A stretch of 64,000 nt of DNA, taken from assembly GCF_000427805.1 (NCBI RefSeq), contig NZ_ATYS01000002.1, positions 186,190-250,189 of the forward strand. The letters are read 5' to 3'. Source of the DNA: Budvicia aquatica DSM 5075 = ATCC 35567. Its GTDB lineage: Bacteria > Pseudomonadota > Gammaproteobacteria > Enterobacterales > Enterobacteriaceae. The stretch's first letter is position 1; each line of letters begins with the position of its first letter. Position numbers and translations under genes: made by a program. Shown piece after piece: positions 8,055 to 17,749 of the stretch. The notes beneath the pieces were generated by a model. That model was not told the DNA's origin and searched no databases. It worked only from the letters and a program-made list of their open reading frames with translations.

Positions 8055-9449
8055 ATGACCACATCTACTGAAGATCCTCATCTGCCGGTTGACGGTGATT
8101 ATATGTTTACCCCGATTCCTGACCACGCAAGAAGGCCGACCTGGAAGCAGATTTTAGTCTGGATCGGTTTTGGCTATGTGGCGACAGGTCTTTTTATTGG
8201 CGGTACGCTGGCCGGCTGGGGCGGGAATCCCGGCGTTTCTTTTCCAAAGGCGCTGTTGGCCATTACTATCGGCATGGGCATCCTTTTTATTATTACCTCA
8301 CTACTGGGCATTATGGCGCAGAAAACCGGGCTTAGTTTAGCGTTGCTGAGCCGGTACTCTTATGGCGCACTGGGCGCTAATTTACCGATGCTCGCCATGG
8401 GGCTATTAACCTTAGGTTGGTTCTCGGCCATTACCGGTATGGTGGGGGATATATGGGGAACCTTTGTCGGTAATCCGTCGGGCATGATTATTTTCGACCC
8501 GGCCAGCCTTGGCTATTCAATACCCCCGATTACTCTTGAAGTATTCGCTATCTGCCTTTTTTGTGGAATGTTGTTCACGATTACTTCGCTATATGGCATG
8601 AAAGGCCTTGAAATTATTGCTATACCTGTCTCTCCGGTGATTATGGCAATTGCTGTATTTGTGGGTATTAGCATGTTGCAGGAGGGGGGCGGAATAACGG
8701 CGTTTATTGAAAAATCGTCATTAAATACCGGCATGAGCCTGTCTACGGGAATTACCATGTTGATTGGCAGCTGGATTGCCGGTGCGATAATGGGCGTAGA
8801 TCTGTTTCGTTTTAATAAAAACGTTCGAGCTGTACTGTGGGGAGCCGCGGCCTGTTTTATTTTCACCAATCCGCTGCTCAATATCGTCGGATATATTGGT
8901 ACCATTACCGTTGGTCAGCCTAACTACGTACAGTGGATGATGGATAAGAGTTTTATTTTCGCTCTGGTCGGGGTGCTGACGTGGACGCTTTCACTGTGGA
9001 CCACCAACGACGCTGAGCTTTATTGCAATGCGATGTACACCGGTCCGGTGCTAAAGTCTTATGGTGTGCCAGTAAACAAAAAGAAGCTGATTTTAACCGT
9101 TGGTATTATTGGTTCAATTCTTGGGTCTATCGGTTTTTATCAGATTTTCTTTGCTCAGTTCATTAACTATCTCGGCATCATGGCTCCGCCATTGGCCGGG
9201 CCTCTGCTGGCGGATTATTACTTAATCCGCAGGCAGCGCTACGACTTAAAAGAGTTAAATTCACATCCGTCCTATAACTGGATTGGCATAATTTCAGCCA
9301 TTGTAGGGATGTTCCTGGGATTAATTTTTGTCGTTCAAAATATATTAACGGAATGGCCAACCGGCCTGTTGGCTTTATTCATTACCGTTGCGCTGTATAC
9401 GGTTCTGCGTTTGCTGGTTCCACATAAAGCGGTTGTTATTAGCCCATAA
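8055..9449 (+). CDS. NCS1-family (cytosine/purine-type) permease
   Basis: This 464-residue protein has about twelve hydrophobic segments and belongs to the nucleobase-cation symport 1 family, close to cytosine permease CodB. Recognisable parts are the N-terminal MFTPIPDHARRPTWKQILVW, the SRYSYGALGANLP segment and the C-terminal APPLAGPLLADYY. It should import a heterocyclic nitrogen compound with a cation. No cytosine deaminase is nearby; the downstream gene is a creatininase-family hydrolase, so the substrate is more likely a cyclic amide that this enzyme opens. The cognate substrate is unknown. Confidence 0.85.
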   Translation: MTTSTEDPHLPVDGDYMFTPIPDHARRPTWKQILVWIGFGYVATGLFIGGTLAGWGGNPGVSFPKALLAITIGMGILFIITSLLGIMAQKTGLSLALLSRYSYGALGANLPMLAMGLLTLGWFSAITGMVGDIWGTFVGNPSGMIIFDPASLGYSIPPITLEVFAICLFCGMLFTITSLYGMKGLEIIAIPVSPVIMAIAVFVGISMLQEGGGITAFIEKSSLNTGMSLSTGITMLIGSWIAGAIMGVDLFRFNKNVRAVLWGAAACFIFTNPLLNIVGYIGTITVGQPNYVQWMMDKSFIFALVGVLTWTLSLWTTNDAELYCNAMYTGPVLKSYGVPVNKKKLILTVGIIGSILGSIGFYQIFFAQFINYLGIMAPPLAGPLLADYYLIRRQRYDLKELNSHPSYNWIGIISAIVGMFLGLIFVVQNILTEWPTGLLALFITVALYTVLRLLVPHKAVVISP

Positions 9450-9466
9450 TTGAGGGGAAAGTTGGA

Positions 9467-10258
9467 ATGAAAAAAGTCTTCTTAAATCAATTTAACACAG
9501 CTGAGCTTGAATCGCTGTTTGCCCATAATCGGATTGATAGCGTGATTACCGTATTTGGCAGTTGTGAAAGTCATGGCGACCATTTACCGCTGGGGCCGGA
9601 TCTGTTTGTACCAACGGAAGTGGCGCGTCAGGCAGCGTTAAAGTTGGATAATACCTTGGTCGTTCCGGGGGTTCCTTTTGGCACATCGATGCACTACAAC
9701 GCCAATCCGATGGCCGTCACATTACGTTTTGAAACCGTTATTGCGATTGCTGAAGATATGTTTGAAAGCCTGATTCAGTATGGCATCAAGCATATTTTTG
9801 TGCTCAACGGCCACGATGGCAATATTGCACCGCTGGAAATTGCCCAGCGTAAAGTGAAGGCCCGTCATAAAGATGTGGTTTTCGCCTTTATGCCTGCATG
9901 GTGGTACCTGATTGGTGAGCACGTTAATAAAGACTTTTTTAGCGAATGGGATGGCCTTGGTCACGGCGGAGAGGGGGAAACATCAATAACGATGGCAGTT
10001 TGCCCTGAACTCTGTGATGTGACTAAAGCGGTACGGCAGATGCCTGACGACAGTATCCGTTTAGGTAAAAACGTTCAGATGATTTGGGATATTTCTGAAG
10101 TCTCAGCAACGGGGGCTACGGGTAACCCAACGCAGGCATCGGAAGAAAAAGGTAAAAAAATGTTGGAGATTCTGGTCGGGCTGGTCGTTGACAGCATCAA
10201 GGAACTAGAGAAAACCAATTGGGATTTCGACCGGCGTTTGGCCCATAAGATTAAATAG
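9467..10258 (+). CDS. Creatininase-family amidohydrolase
   Basis: This 263-residue cytoplasmic metallohydrolase of the creatininase family has the E-x-H...D metal motif (CESHGDHLPLGPD, residues 29-41), NGHDGN near residue 117 and GHGGEGETS near residue 166. In true creatininase the NGH motif carries a glutamate metal ligand (NGHYEN); here that position is glycine, as in other family members such as FAPy deformylase or MftE-like proteins. It follows the NCS1 permease after 17 bases in one operon, so it probably hydrolyses the imported compound. Creatinine is possible but not supported by the residue change. Confidence 0.8.
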   Translation: MKKVFLNQFNTAELESLFAHNRIDSVITVFGSCESHGDHLPLGPDLFVPTEVARQAALKLDNTLVVPGVPFGTSMHYNANPMAVTLRFETVIAIAEDMFESLIQYGIKHIFVLNGHDGNIAPLEIAQRKVKARHKDVVFAFMPAWWYLIGEHVNKDFFSEWDGLGHGGEGETSITMAVCPELCDVTKAVRQMPDDSIRLGKNVQMIWDISEVSATGATGNPTQASEEKGKKMLEILVGLVVDSIKELEKTNWDFDRRLAHKIK

Positions 10259-10278
10259 CTAAGCTATAGACTGAGTAG

Positions 10279-10312
10279 GGAAGCCATCAATATGTATGGC
10301 TTCCTTTTTTTA
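10279..10312. terminator. Terminator between hydrolase and LysE-type gene
   Basis: A 9-bp stem (GGAAGCCAT with ATGGCTTCC) and a T run follow the hydrolase stop by 20 bases. The minus-strand exporter gene ends 15 bases further on. Confidence 0.85.
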
Positions 10313-10326
10313 TTCTCTCTTGATAT

Positions 10327-10953
10327 CTATTGGCTTTGCAGTGCAACTTTTAAACCAAGGGAAATAAAGATTGTACCGATGATTTTTCCCTGCCAGCGGT
10401 TCAGCCATGACAGGCGCTTAAGCAATATGCCTAATGGCCGGACGATAAACACCAGAGTTGTGGTATATAAAATGCCGAGTACCACAAAAATAGCGCCGAG
10501 TATGGTGAACTGCATGAGCGACGAGCCCTGCTCAGGGTGAACAAACTGCGGGAAAAAAGCCAGAAAGAATAGTGCCGTTTTAGGATTCAATATTTCAGCC
10601 GGAACCGCCTGCAGAAAGGCTTTCATCGGCGATAAGTTTTGTACTATGGGCGCCGATGAGTCGCCTCTCTTTTCCAGTAACGCGCGTACCCCGAGGTAAA
10701 TCAGGTAGCCTGCGCCGACAATCTTAACAATATTAAATGCCAGAGCTGATGTCATCAGTATGGCCGATAGGCCAACGGCGGCAAGCAGAGCATGGATCGA
10801 GTCGCCGAGCGCAATGCCCAAACCGGTCATGATTCCCGTTTTACGGCCACCCTGAGCGGTGCGGGTTAATACCAGCAAAACCGCAGGGCCGGGGATCAAA
10901 AACAGCCCCAGAACGACAACCAGATAGGTACTTAAGGTAGTAAGGTCAATCAT
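10327..10953 (-). CDS. LysE/RhtB-family amino-acid exporter
   Basis: This 208-residue inner-membrane protein has six hydrophobic segments and the LysE/RhtB N-terminal signature (FLIPGPAVLLVLTRTAQGG, about residues 18-36). Members export amino acids such as homoserine, threonine, leucine or lysine. The specific substrate cannot be read from the sequence. It lies downstream of the leucine operon on the same strand, but terminator-like palindromes separate them, so a leucine link is only a possibility. Confidence 0.85.
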   Translation of the reverse strand: MIDLTTLSTYLVVVLGLFLIPGPAVLLVLTRTAQGGRKTGIMTGLGIALGDSIHALLAAVGLSAILMTSALAFNIVKIVGAGYLIYLGVRALLEKRGDSSAPIVQNLSPMKAFLQAVPAEILNPKTALFFLAFFPQFVHPEQGSSLMQFTILGAIFVVLGILYTTTLVFIVRPLGILLKRLSWLNRWQGKIIGTIFISLGLKVALQSQ

Positions 10954-11026
10954 ATCGGACCCTTAAAGCAATACTGAATACTGAATACTGAATAACATGC
11001 GCTAAATTAAGCGTTTTTAAGCAAAA

Positions 11027-11046
11027 AGGCCAGCAAATGCTGGCCT
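11027..11046 (-). terminator. Palindrome copy 1, terminator-like for the minus strand
   Basis: AGGCCAGCAAATGCTGGCCT has a perfect 9-bp stem and a two-base loop. Read on the minus strand it is followed by five T, so it can end leucine-operon transcripts. An identical 20-base copy lies 227 bases away at 11254. Confidence 0.75.
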
Positions 11047-11153
11047 CAGACGGCTAACCAATACTTTAATGACTCATGAGTCAGTCTTAAAAATAGTTAA
11101 TCGGAGGGAGCGCCCGTGGGCGGACTAAGCCCGGAGCCCGATATATTGAAAAA

Positions 11154-11250
11154 GTCGCCCCTCTGCCGCTAGGCGAAATCAATATTCTGATGCTGCTTAT
11201 GCGGACGAAATATGCGCTGAAATTAAATTAAACCACTTTGTCAGTAATCT
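11154..11250 (+). repeat. Dispersed intergenic repeat, copy A
   Basis: About 97 bases align without gaps to the copy near 50196 (56 of the first 82 bases identical by hand count) and, with a short insertion, to the copy near 19617. Shared blocks include CTAGG, AATATTC, TTATGCG, GACGAAA and GCTGAAAT. The copy lies between leuD and the LysE-type gene and is followed at once by a palindrome. It shows no convincing open reading frame. Confidence 0.7.
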
Positions 11251-11253
11251 TAT

Positions 11254-11273
11254 AGGCCAGCAAATGCTGGCCT
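11254..11273 (-). terminator. Palindrome copy 2 after leuD
   Basis: This copy is identical over 20 bases to the palindrome at 11027 and lies 27 bases after the leuD stop. It lacks a clear T run on the minus strand, so it may be a weak terminator or a 3' mRNA-stabilising hairpin rather than a full terminator. Confidence 0.6.
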
Positions 11274-11299
11274 ATAAACATATTACCAAACAAATACGG

Positions 11300-11902
11300 T
11301 TAGCTTAAAAACGCGGGTTGCTTGGCTTCATAAGCGCTGATTTCAGCATCATGCTGTAAGGTCAGACCGATGCTGTCTAGCCCGTTAATCATGCAGTGCT
11401 TACGGAATGCATCGATCTCAAAGCTATAGCTTTTTCCACCGGCGATCACCGTTTGATTTTCTAAATCAACGGTAAACTGAATACCTTCCTGACTATCAAC
11501 CAGCTTAAACAGTTCGTCGATATCTGCTTCGCTCAGCGTCAGCGGTAGCAATTGGTTATTCAGCGAGTTGCCGTAGAAGATATCGGCAAAGCTTGATGCA
11601 ATAACCACTTTAAAACCGTAGTCAGTCAGTGCCCATGGTGCATGCTCACGGGAAGAACCACAGCCAAAGTTCTCACGGGTCAACAGAATTGATGCCCCTT
11701 TATAACGCGGCTTATTCAATACAAAGTCAGGATTAGGTTTTTGACCTGCATCGTCAAGAAAGCGCCAGTCATTAAACAGGTGCTGACCAAACCCGGTGCG
11801 GGTTACTTTCTGTAAGAACTGCTTAGGAATGATGGCATCTGTATCGATATTGGCTGCGTCTAATGGCACCACGATTCCGATATGTTGGGTAAATTTAGTC
11901 AT
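11300..11902 (-). CDS. leuD: 3-isopropylmalate dehydratase small subunit LeuD
   Basis: This 200-residue protein is the swivel-domain subunit of isopropylmalate isomerase, which converts 2- to 3-isopropylmalate together with LeuC in leucine synthesis. The family segments [11 protein letters not shown] near residue 21 and [20 protein letters not shown] near residue 72 are visible. It is the last gene of leuABCD and starts 13 bases after leuC. Confidence 0.97.
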   Translation of the reverse strand: MTKFTQHIGIVVPLDAANIDTDAIIPKQFLQKVTRTGFGQHLFNDWRFLDDAGQKPNPDFVLNKPRYKGASILLTRENFGCGSSREHAPWALTDYGFKVVIASSFADIFYGNSLNNQLLPLTLSEADIDELFKLVDSQEGIQFTVDLENQTVIAGGKSYSFEIDAFRKHCMINGLDSIGLTLQHDAEISAYEAKQPAFLS

Positions 11903-11915
11903 ATTGTGAGGCTCC

Positions 11916-13325
11916 TTATTTGGCTTGTCTCAGCTCACGGATATCGGCAAAGTGGCCACTAATTGCAGCCGCAGCCGCCATCGCAGGACTCACTAAATGG
12001 GTACGTCCACCGCGGCCCTGACGGCCTTCAAAGTTGCGGTTGCTGGTAGATGCGCAACGTTCACCCGGCTCTAAACGGTCATTATTCATGGCTAAACACA
12101 TAGAACAACCCGGTAAACGCCATTCGAAACCGGCTTCAATAAAGATCTTATCCAGACCTTCTTCTTCTGCCTGAGCTTTAACCGGGCCCGATCCCGGAAC
12201 GACCATGGCAACAACGCCCGGTGCAACTTTACGCCCTTTAGCAATGGCTGCCGCAGCACGTAAATCTTCAATGCGTGAGTTGGTGCAAGAGCCAATAAAC
12301 ACTTTATCAATAGCAACATCAGTCAGTTTAGTTCCGGCTTTCAAATCCATATAGGCCAGCGCTTTTTCTGCTGAGGTACGCTCAACCGGATCGGTAAAGG
12401 ATGCCGGATCCGGGATGGCTTGATCAACGGCCATTACCTGGCCGGGATTGGTTCCCCACGTCACCTGTGGCGCAATGTCTGCCGCGTTCAACGTGACAAT
12501 AGTATCGAATTTAGCGCCTTCATCTGATTTCAGCGTGCGCCAGTAGGCAACGGCTTGCTGCCATTTTTCACCTTTAGGTGAGAACTGGCGGCCTTTGACG
12601 TATTCAAATGTGATGTCATCAGGCGCCACGATACCGGCTTTAGCGCCCATCTCGATAGCCATATTACACAGGGTCATACGGCCTTCCATTGACAGTGCTT
12701 CAATGGCTTTACCGCAAAACTCAACTACGTGGCCGGTTCCGCCGGCATGGCCGATTTTACCGATAATGGCTAACACGATATCTTTGGCAGTGATGCCTTC
12801 AGCGGCATCGCCATTGACTTCAATCTTCATGGTTTTAGCACGAGACTGTTTCAACGTTTGGGTGGCCAGTACGTGTTCAACCTCAGAGGTGCCGATACCA
12901 AAGGCCAGCGAACCGAATGCACCGTGAGTAGCGGTATGAGAGTCACCGCAAACGATAGTCATGCCCGGCAGGGTCATGCCTTGTTCTGGCCCGATAACGT
13001 GCACAATTCCCTGATAGGGGTGATTCAGGTCATATAATGATACGTTGAATTCAGCACAGTTCTTAATCAGTTCCTGCATCTGAATGCGTGCCATTTCACC
13101 GCAGGCATTGATATCTTTTGTCTGGGTCGAAACGTTGTGATCCATCGTGGCAAAGGTTTTACCCGGCTGGCGGACTTTACGCTTCATGGCGCGCAGACCG
13201 TCAAAAGCCTGAGGTGAAGTCACTTCATGGACCAAATGGCGATCGATATATAACAACGGAGTTTCATTCGGTGCTTCGTGGACAACGTGAGCATCGTATA
13301 ATTTTTGATACAGTGTTTTAGCCAT
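11916..13325 (-). CDS. leuC: 3-isopropylmalate dehydratase large subunit LeuC
   Basis: This 469-residue aconitase-family subunit carries the 4Fe-4S cluster. The cluster cysteines are visible in FIGSCTNSR and in [10 protein letters not shown] near the C terminus, and the substrate-binding [13 protein letters not shown] lies near residue 127. Length is normal for the family. It lies 2 bases after leuB and forms the heterodimer with LeuD. Confidence 0.97.
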   Translation of the reverse strand: MAKTLYQKLYDAHVVHEAPNETPLLYIDRHLVHEVTSPQAFDGLRAMKRKVRQPGKTFATMDHNVSTQTKDINACGEMARIQMQELIKNCAEFNVSLYDLNHPYQGIVHVIGPEQGMTLPGMTIVCGDSHTATHGAFGSLAFGIGTSEVEHVLATQTLKQSRAKTMKIEVNGDAAEGITAKDIVLAIIGKIGHAGGTGHVVEFCGKAIEALSMEGRMTLCNMAIEMGAKAGIVAPDDITFEYVKGRQFSPKGEKWQQAVAYWRTLKSDEGAKFDTIVTLNAADIAPQVTWGTNPGQVMAVDQAIPDPASFTDPVERTSAEKALAYMDLKAGTKLTDVAIDKVFIGSCTNSRIEDLRAAAAIAKGRKVAPGVVAMVVPGSGPVKAQAEEEGLDKIFIEAGFEWRLPGCSMCLAMNNDRLEPGERCASTSNRNFEGRQGRGGRTHLVSPAMAAAAAISGHFADIRELRQAK

Positions 13326-13327
13326 TT

Positions 13328-14440
<1,113 letters not shown>

Positions 14441-14526
14441 TTATAGATTTATTTTAATGTTTCTAATGCTGCTAATTCCTGCGTATGGCAATGGTTACGG
14501 GTCGCCATAAGCAGGTTTGAAATTTT

Positions 14527-16077
14527 TTATGCTGACTGGGACAAACGCTGTTTTTGTTCTTCTACCTGCTGCGCACGCCAGATATGGTTCAGTACATGGA
14601 CCAGCGCCTGTGCAGATGATTCAACGATATCCGTTGCCAGACCCACACCGTGGAAGCGGCGGCCTTCATATTCAGCGACGATATCAACCTGGCCCAGTGC
14701 ATCTTTGCCCTGACCTTTGGCCGTCAGTTGATATTTAACAATTGAAATCGGGTAACCGGCAATACGGTTAATTGCCTGATAAACCGCATCAACCGGACCG
14801 TTTCCTGTTGCAGCTTCTGATTTGATTTCGCCGCCGCAGGATAAGCGCACGGATGCGGTTGCCATCAAATTAGTGCCCGATTGTACGCTGAAGTAATCCA
14901 GACCGAAGTGATCTTGCTCTTCTTGCTGCTTACGAATGAACACCAGTGCTTCTAAATCGTAATCAAATACCTGACCTTTTTTATCGGCCAGCTTCAGAAA
15001 TTCGCTGTACAGCTCGTCCAGTGAGTAATCATTATCGGTATAACCCATGGCTTCCATACGGTGTTTTACCGCCGCGCGGCCAGAGCGAGAGGTTAAGTTC
15101 AACTGCACTTGGCTGAAACCAATGGACTCCGGCGTCATGATTTCATAGGTTTCACGATTTTTCAGTACCCCATCCTGATGGATACCGGAGGAGTGAGCAT
15201 AGGCATTGGAACCGACAACGGCTTTATTCGCCGGAACGGGCATATTACACAGCTGGCTGACTAATTGGCTGGTGCGGTAAATTTCTTGGTGATTGATATT
15301 AGTATGAACGCCCAGTAAATCCTGACGCACTTTTATCGCCATGATAACTTCTTCCAGCGAACAGTTACCCGCACGCTCGCCCAAACCGTTAATTGTCCCT
15401 TCCACCTGACGGGCACCGGCCTGCACTGCGGTAATAGAGTTAGCGACTGACATGCCTAAGTCGTCATGACAATGGACAGAGACGATAGCTTTATCAATGT
15501 TTGGAACGCGCTGGTATAAGGTTTCAATGATATTGCCGAACTGACGAGGAACGGTGTAGCCAACGGTATCAGGGATATTAATGGTGGTTGCACCCGCGTT
15601 AATCGCGGACTCTACGATACGACATAAGTTATCGATTGGCGTGCGGCCAGCATCTTCACATGAGAATTCAACGTCATCAGTATAATTACGCGCTCTTTTT
15701 ACCGAACGAATAGCCATTTCCATCACGTCTTCAAACGAGCGCTTTAACTTAGATTCGATATGCAGTGTGGAGGTGGCTAAGAATACGTGAATACGGAAGG
15801 CTTCAGCGATACGCAGTGCTTCAGCGGCGACGTCGATATCTTTATCAACGCAGCGGGCCAAGGCGCAAACCCGGCTATTTTTAATCTGGCGGGCAATGGT
15901 TTGTACTGAATCGAAATCGCCCGGAGAGGAGACAGGAAAACCGACTTCCATTACGTCAACGCCCATGCGCTCTAAGGCTAAAGCGATCTGCAATTTTTCT
16001 TTAACACTCAGGCTGGCTTGTAATGCCTGTTCGCCATCACGCAGGGTGGTATCAAATATAATGACTTGCTGGCTCAT
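14527..16077 (-). CDS. leuA: 2-isopropylmalate synthase LeuA
   Basis: This 516-residue enzyme condenses 2-ketoisovalerate with acetyl-CoA, the committed step of leucine synthesis. The catalytic TIM barrel begins with [17 protein letters not shown], with the metal ligands in [11 protein letters not shown] and [13 protein letters not shown]. The last 130 residues form the leucine-binding regulatory domain ([15 protein letters not shown]). It is the first structural gene behind the attenuator and leader peptide leuL. Confidence 0.97.
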   Translation of the reverse strand: MSQQVIIFDTTLRDGEQALQASLSVKEKLQIALALERMGVDVMEVGFPVSSPGDFDSVQTIARQIKNSRVCALARCVDKDIDVAAEALRIAEAFRIHVFLATSTLHIESKLKRSFEDVMEMAIRSVKRARNYTDDVEFSCEDAGRTPIDNLCRIVESAINAGATTINIPDTVGYTVPRQFGNIIETLYQRVPNIDKAIVSVHCHDDLGMSVANSITAVQAGARQVEGTINGLGERAGNCSLEEVIMAIKVRQDLLGVHTNINHQEIYRTSQLVSQLCNMPVPANKAVVGSNAYAHSSGIHQDGVLKNRETYEIMTPESIGFSQVQLNLTSRSGRAAVKHRMEAMGYTDNDYSLDELYSEFLKLADKKGQVFDYDLEALVFIRKQQEEQDHFGLDYFSVQSGTNLMATASVRLSCGGEIKSEAATGNGPVDAVYQAINRIAGYPISIVKYQLTAKGQGKDALGQVDIVAEYEGRRFHGVGLATDIVESSAQALVHVLNHIWRAQQVEEQKQRLSQSA

Positions 16078-16134
16078 GCTGTATTCCTTTTCTTTTTATA
16101 CCGACTGATTAGGTGTGTCACTGCCTGCGGAGCG

Positions 16135-16163
16135 AAAAAAAACCCGCGCAGGTAGCGCGGGTT
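16135..16163 (-). terminator. leu attenuator terminator
   Basis: On the minus strand, AACCCGCGCTACCTGCGCGGGTT followed by a run of T lies between leuL and leuA. This is the attenuator that forms when leucyl-tRNA is plentiful and the leader peptide is translated without stalling. Confidence 0.9.
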
Positions 16164-16186
16164 TCTTGTGTTCTGACTGAATCAGG

Positions 16187-16264
16187 TCAGTTCGTTTTCC
16201 ACAAGCCAGCCGCGCAACGGGATGCGAGGAGGAGGAGGCTGAGGAGACGAATTGAAAAAATCAT
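16187..16264 (-). CDS. leuL: leu operon leader peptide LeuL
   Basis: A 25-codon reading frame starts MIFSIRLLSLLLLA and ends AAGLWKTN. It contains six CTC leucine codons within residues 7-13 (LLSLLLL) and a further leucine later. This is the classic design of an attenuation leader: ribosome stalling at the leucine codons when leucyl-tRNA is scarce prevents the terminator at 16135. The promoter lies 43 bases upstream. Confidence 0.92.
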   Translation of the reverse strand: MIFSIRLLSLLLLASRCAAGLWKTN

Positions 16265-16306
16265 ATGATCCAGTTCTCTAATAAATTATTTTCACAATGG
16301 TGTAAA

Positions 16307-16335
16307 TTGATACTGGATTACCGAAGCGTTGTCAA
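16307..16335 (-). promoter_or_regulatory. leu operon sigma-70 promoter
   Basis: On the minus strand, TTGACA, exactly 17 bases, then TATCAA. The spacing is ideal, the -35 is perfect, and the site lies just upstream of leuL, so it should drive leuLABCD. Confidence 0.8.
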
Positions 16336-16435
16336 CGTTTGTTTTAAAATAGAGCTGAAATATTTATCATTACCGGATGCTATATGTTAGTAACATGCGC
16401 TTAGATATTTATCATATTCATACCGGAGAGGCTCA

Positions 16436-16549
16436 ATGCCAACGATAAAAACTTTTATTAAATTTGCGTTTATTGCGGTGGGCGTCGTGATTCTAATTAC
16501 CTATATGCTCGGTGGCCTTGACGGCGTTAAGGGGCTGATGGGCGGGTAA
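16436..16549 (+). CDS. Small single-span membrane protein, unrecognised
   Basis: A 37-codon frame starts with ATG behind the ribosome site GGAGAGG and ends TAA. Residues 9-26 form a strong hydrophobic helix (KFAFIAVGVVILITYMLG) after a basic N terminus, and the tail is a glycine-rich LDGVKGLMGG. It lies between the leu promoter and the cytochrome b562 gene. I do not recognise it; it could assist the neighbouring cytochromes or be independent. The good ribosome site and the clean membrane helix argue for a real gene. Confidence 0.65.
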   Translation: MPTIKTFIKFAFIAVGVVILITYMLGGLDGVKGLMGG

Positions 16550-16671
16550 ATCACAACATCACCTGATATATAGCTATTATTTAAATCATTTTCTCAATTA
16601 AACCTCACCGTTTCCAACGTTAATCTTTATTTCTACTACACTTACTAAGGATTAACGTTATTGGAGGATAT

Positions 16672-17058
16672 ATGAATAAATGGTTAGTTGCTTTGCTTGG
16701 AATTGCTGCCATGGCCACCAGCGCCGTCAGCCAGGCAAACGTAGTACAAGATCAGATGAAGTTGATTGCCAGTAATTACCGTACGGTATTGAAAACGGAC
16801 TCTCCTGAAGAATTTAAGCAGGGGTTGGAAGCCATGAAACAGGCTGCGACTCTGGCTGAGCAAGGTACACCAAGCAAGCTGGAAGGTCAGGATAAAGACA
16901 GTGCCAGCATGAAAGATTTTCGCTATGGTTTAACGACGCTTATTGGTGAAATAGATAGTGCAAAAGCGTTAGCTGATGCTGGCCAGTTTGAGCAAGCGAA
17001 GCAGGCGGCTGAGCAGTTTAAGCTGACCCGTGATGAATTCCATAAAAAGTATAAGTAA
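16672..17058 (+). CDS. cybC: Periplasmic cytochrome b562
   Basis: This 128-residue protein has a Sec signal peptide (about residues 1-22, ending SQA) and a four-helix bundle closely like E. coli cytochrome b562 in its second half (MKDFRYGLTTLIGEID and AAEQFKLTRDEFHKKYK). The haem-ligand methionine near the mature N terminus (VVQDQM) and the ligand histidine near the C terminus (EFHKKY) are both present. Its cellular role is not well defined. The stop touches the start of the cytochrome b561 gene, so the two are almost certainly co-expressed. Confidence 0.93.
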   Translation: MNKWLVALLGIAAMATSAVSQANVVQDQMKLIASNYRTVLKTDSPEEFKQGLEAMKQAATLAEQGTPSKLEGQDKDSASMKDFRYGLTTLIGEIDSAKALADAGQFEQAKQAAEQFKLTRDEFHKKYK

Positions 17059-17565
17059 ATGACTCAACGTTGGGATCCGGTTGTCAGGGTGACGCATTGG
17101 TGCGTTGCCCTTGGTTTTCTGCTCAATCGCTTGCACATTACCGATCCCGGTGCATTTTCGCATCGGATTATTGGGTTAGCCGTTGCTGCGCTGGTGGTGA
17201 TTCGCGTGCTATGGGGGCTAACCAAAGCAAAGGGCCCGGCCAGATTATCTGCGTTAATTCCGACAAAAACCGCTATTTGCCATCATATCAATGAAGTCCG
17301 AACCCGCTCATCCGACAAATCGTTGGGTCATAATCCGCTAGGAGCAATGGCTATTTGGCTATTCTGGATTTGTCTTCCTCTTATTGCTTTTACCGGATGG
17401 GCTCAAGACACATCATTGATGGATCTCTATCCGCTTGAGGTCTGGCACTATTGGCTCGTGAATTTTGTTACTTTACTTGTTTGTTTACACATCAGCGCCG
17501 TTATCGGACTTTCTCTTTGGTTAAAACACAACTTAATTAGGGCCATGTTGCCCGGAAAAAAATAA
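17059..17565 (+). CDS. Cytochrome b561-family membrane protein
   Basis: This 168-residue protein has four hydrophobic segments with histidines placed for two b haems: RVTHW near residue 14, SHRIIGLAV near residue 35, and WHYW and LHISAVI near the C terminus. It fits the bacterial cytochrome b561 / Ni-Fe hydrogenase b-subunit family. Such proteins pass electrons from quinol to periplasmic partners. The start codon follows the cybC stop without a gap, which suggests that cytochrome b562 is that partner; this is inference. Confidence 0.85.
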   Translation: MTQRWDPVVRVTHWCVALGFLLNRLHITDPGAFSHRIIGLAVAALVVIRVLWGLTKAKGPARLSALIPTKTAICHHINEVRTRSSDKSLGHNPLGAMAIWLFWICLPLIAFTGWAQDTSLMDLYPLEVWHYWLVNFVTLLVCLHISAVIGLSLWLKHNLIRAMLPGKK

Positions 17566-17673
17566 GATTGCTGTTTTATTAATACCATGTAAACCTGATG
17601 TTTCCCGACTTTTCTATTTTGAACCCCGCAGAATAAACTTTGTTATTTCCCACACATATCCAATCAATTTCCG

Positions 17674-17701
17674 TTGACCTGATGATGATAAACGGTAGAC
17701 T
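17674..17701 (+). promoter_or_regulatory. Possible promoter of the acyl-CoA ligase gene
   Basis: TTGACC, 16 bases and TAGACT lie about 50 bases before the ligase start in a 184-base gap after the cytochrome genes. The match is fair only. Confidence 0.4.
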
Positions 17702-17749
17702 GCATGAAAAAATAATGGACAGCTGTAAGCTGAACTGAGAAGCCATTCT

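Noticed and set aside
8055-9449. Calling the NCS1 permease codB
   Set aside because: It resembles CodB, but there is no codA deaminase and the partner gene is a creatininase-family enzyme, so cytosine specificity is not supported.
10292-10540. 82-codon plus-strand frame antisense to the LysE-type gene
   Set aside because: It lies mostly opposite a clear exporter gene and begins within a terminator.
11088-11145. GC-rich palindromic segment beside repeat copy A, considered as a REP element
   Set aside because: The pairing (GCGCCC-GT-GGGC and nearby CCGGAGCCCG) is short and imperfect and no second copy was found in the window.
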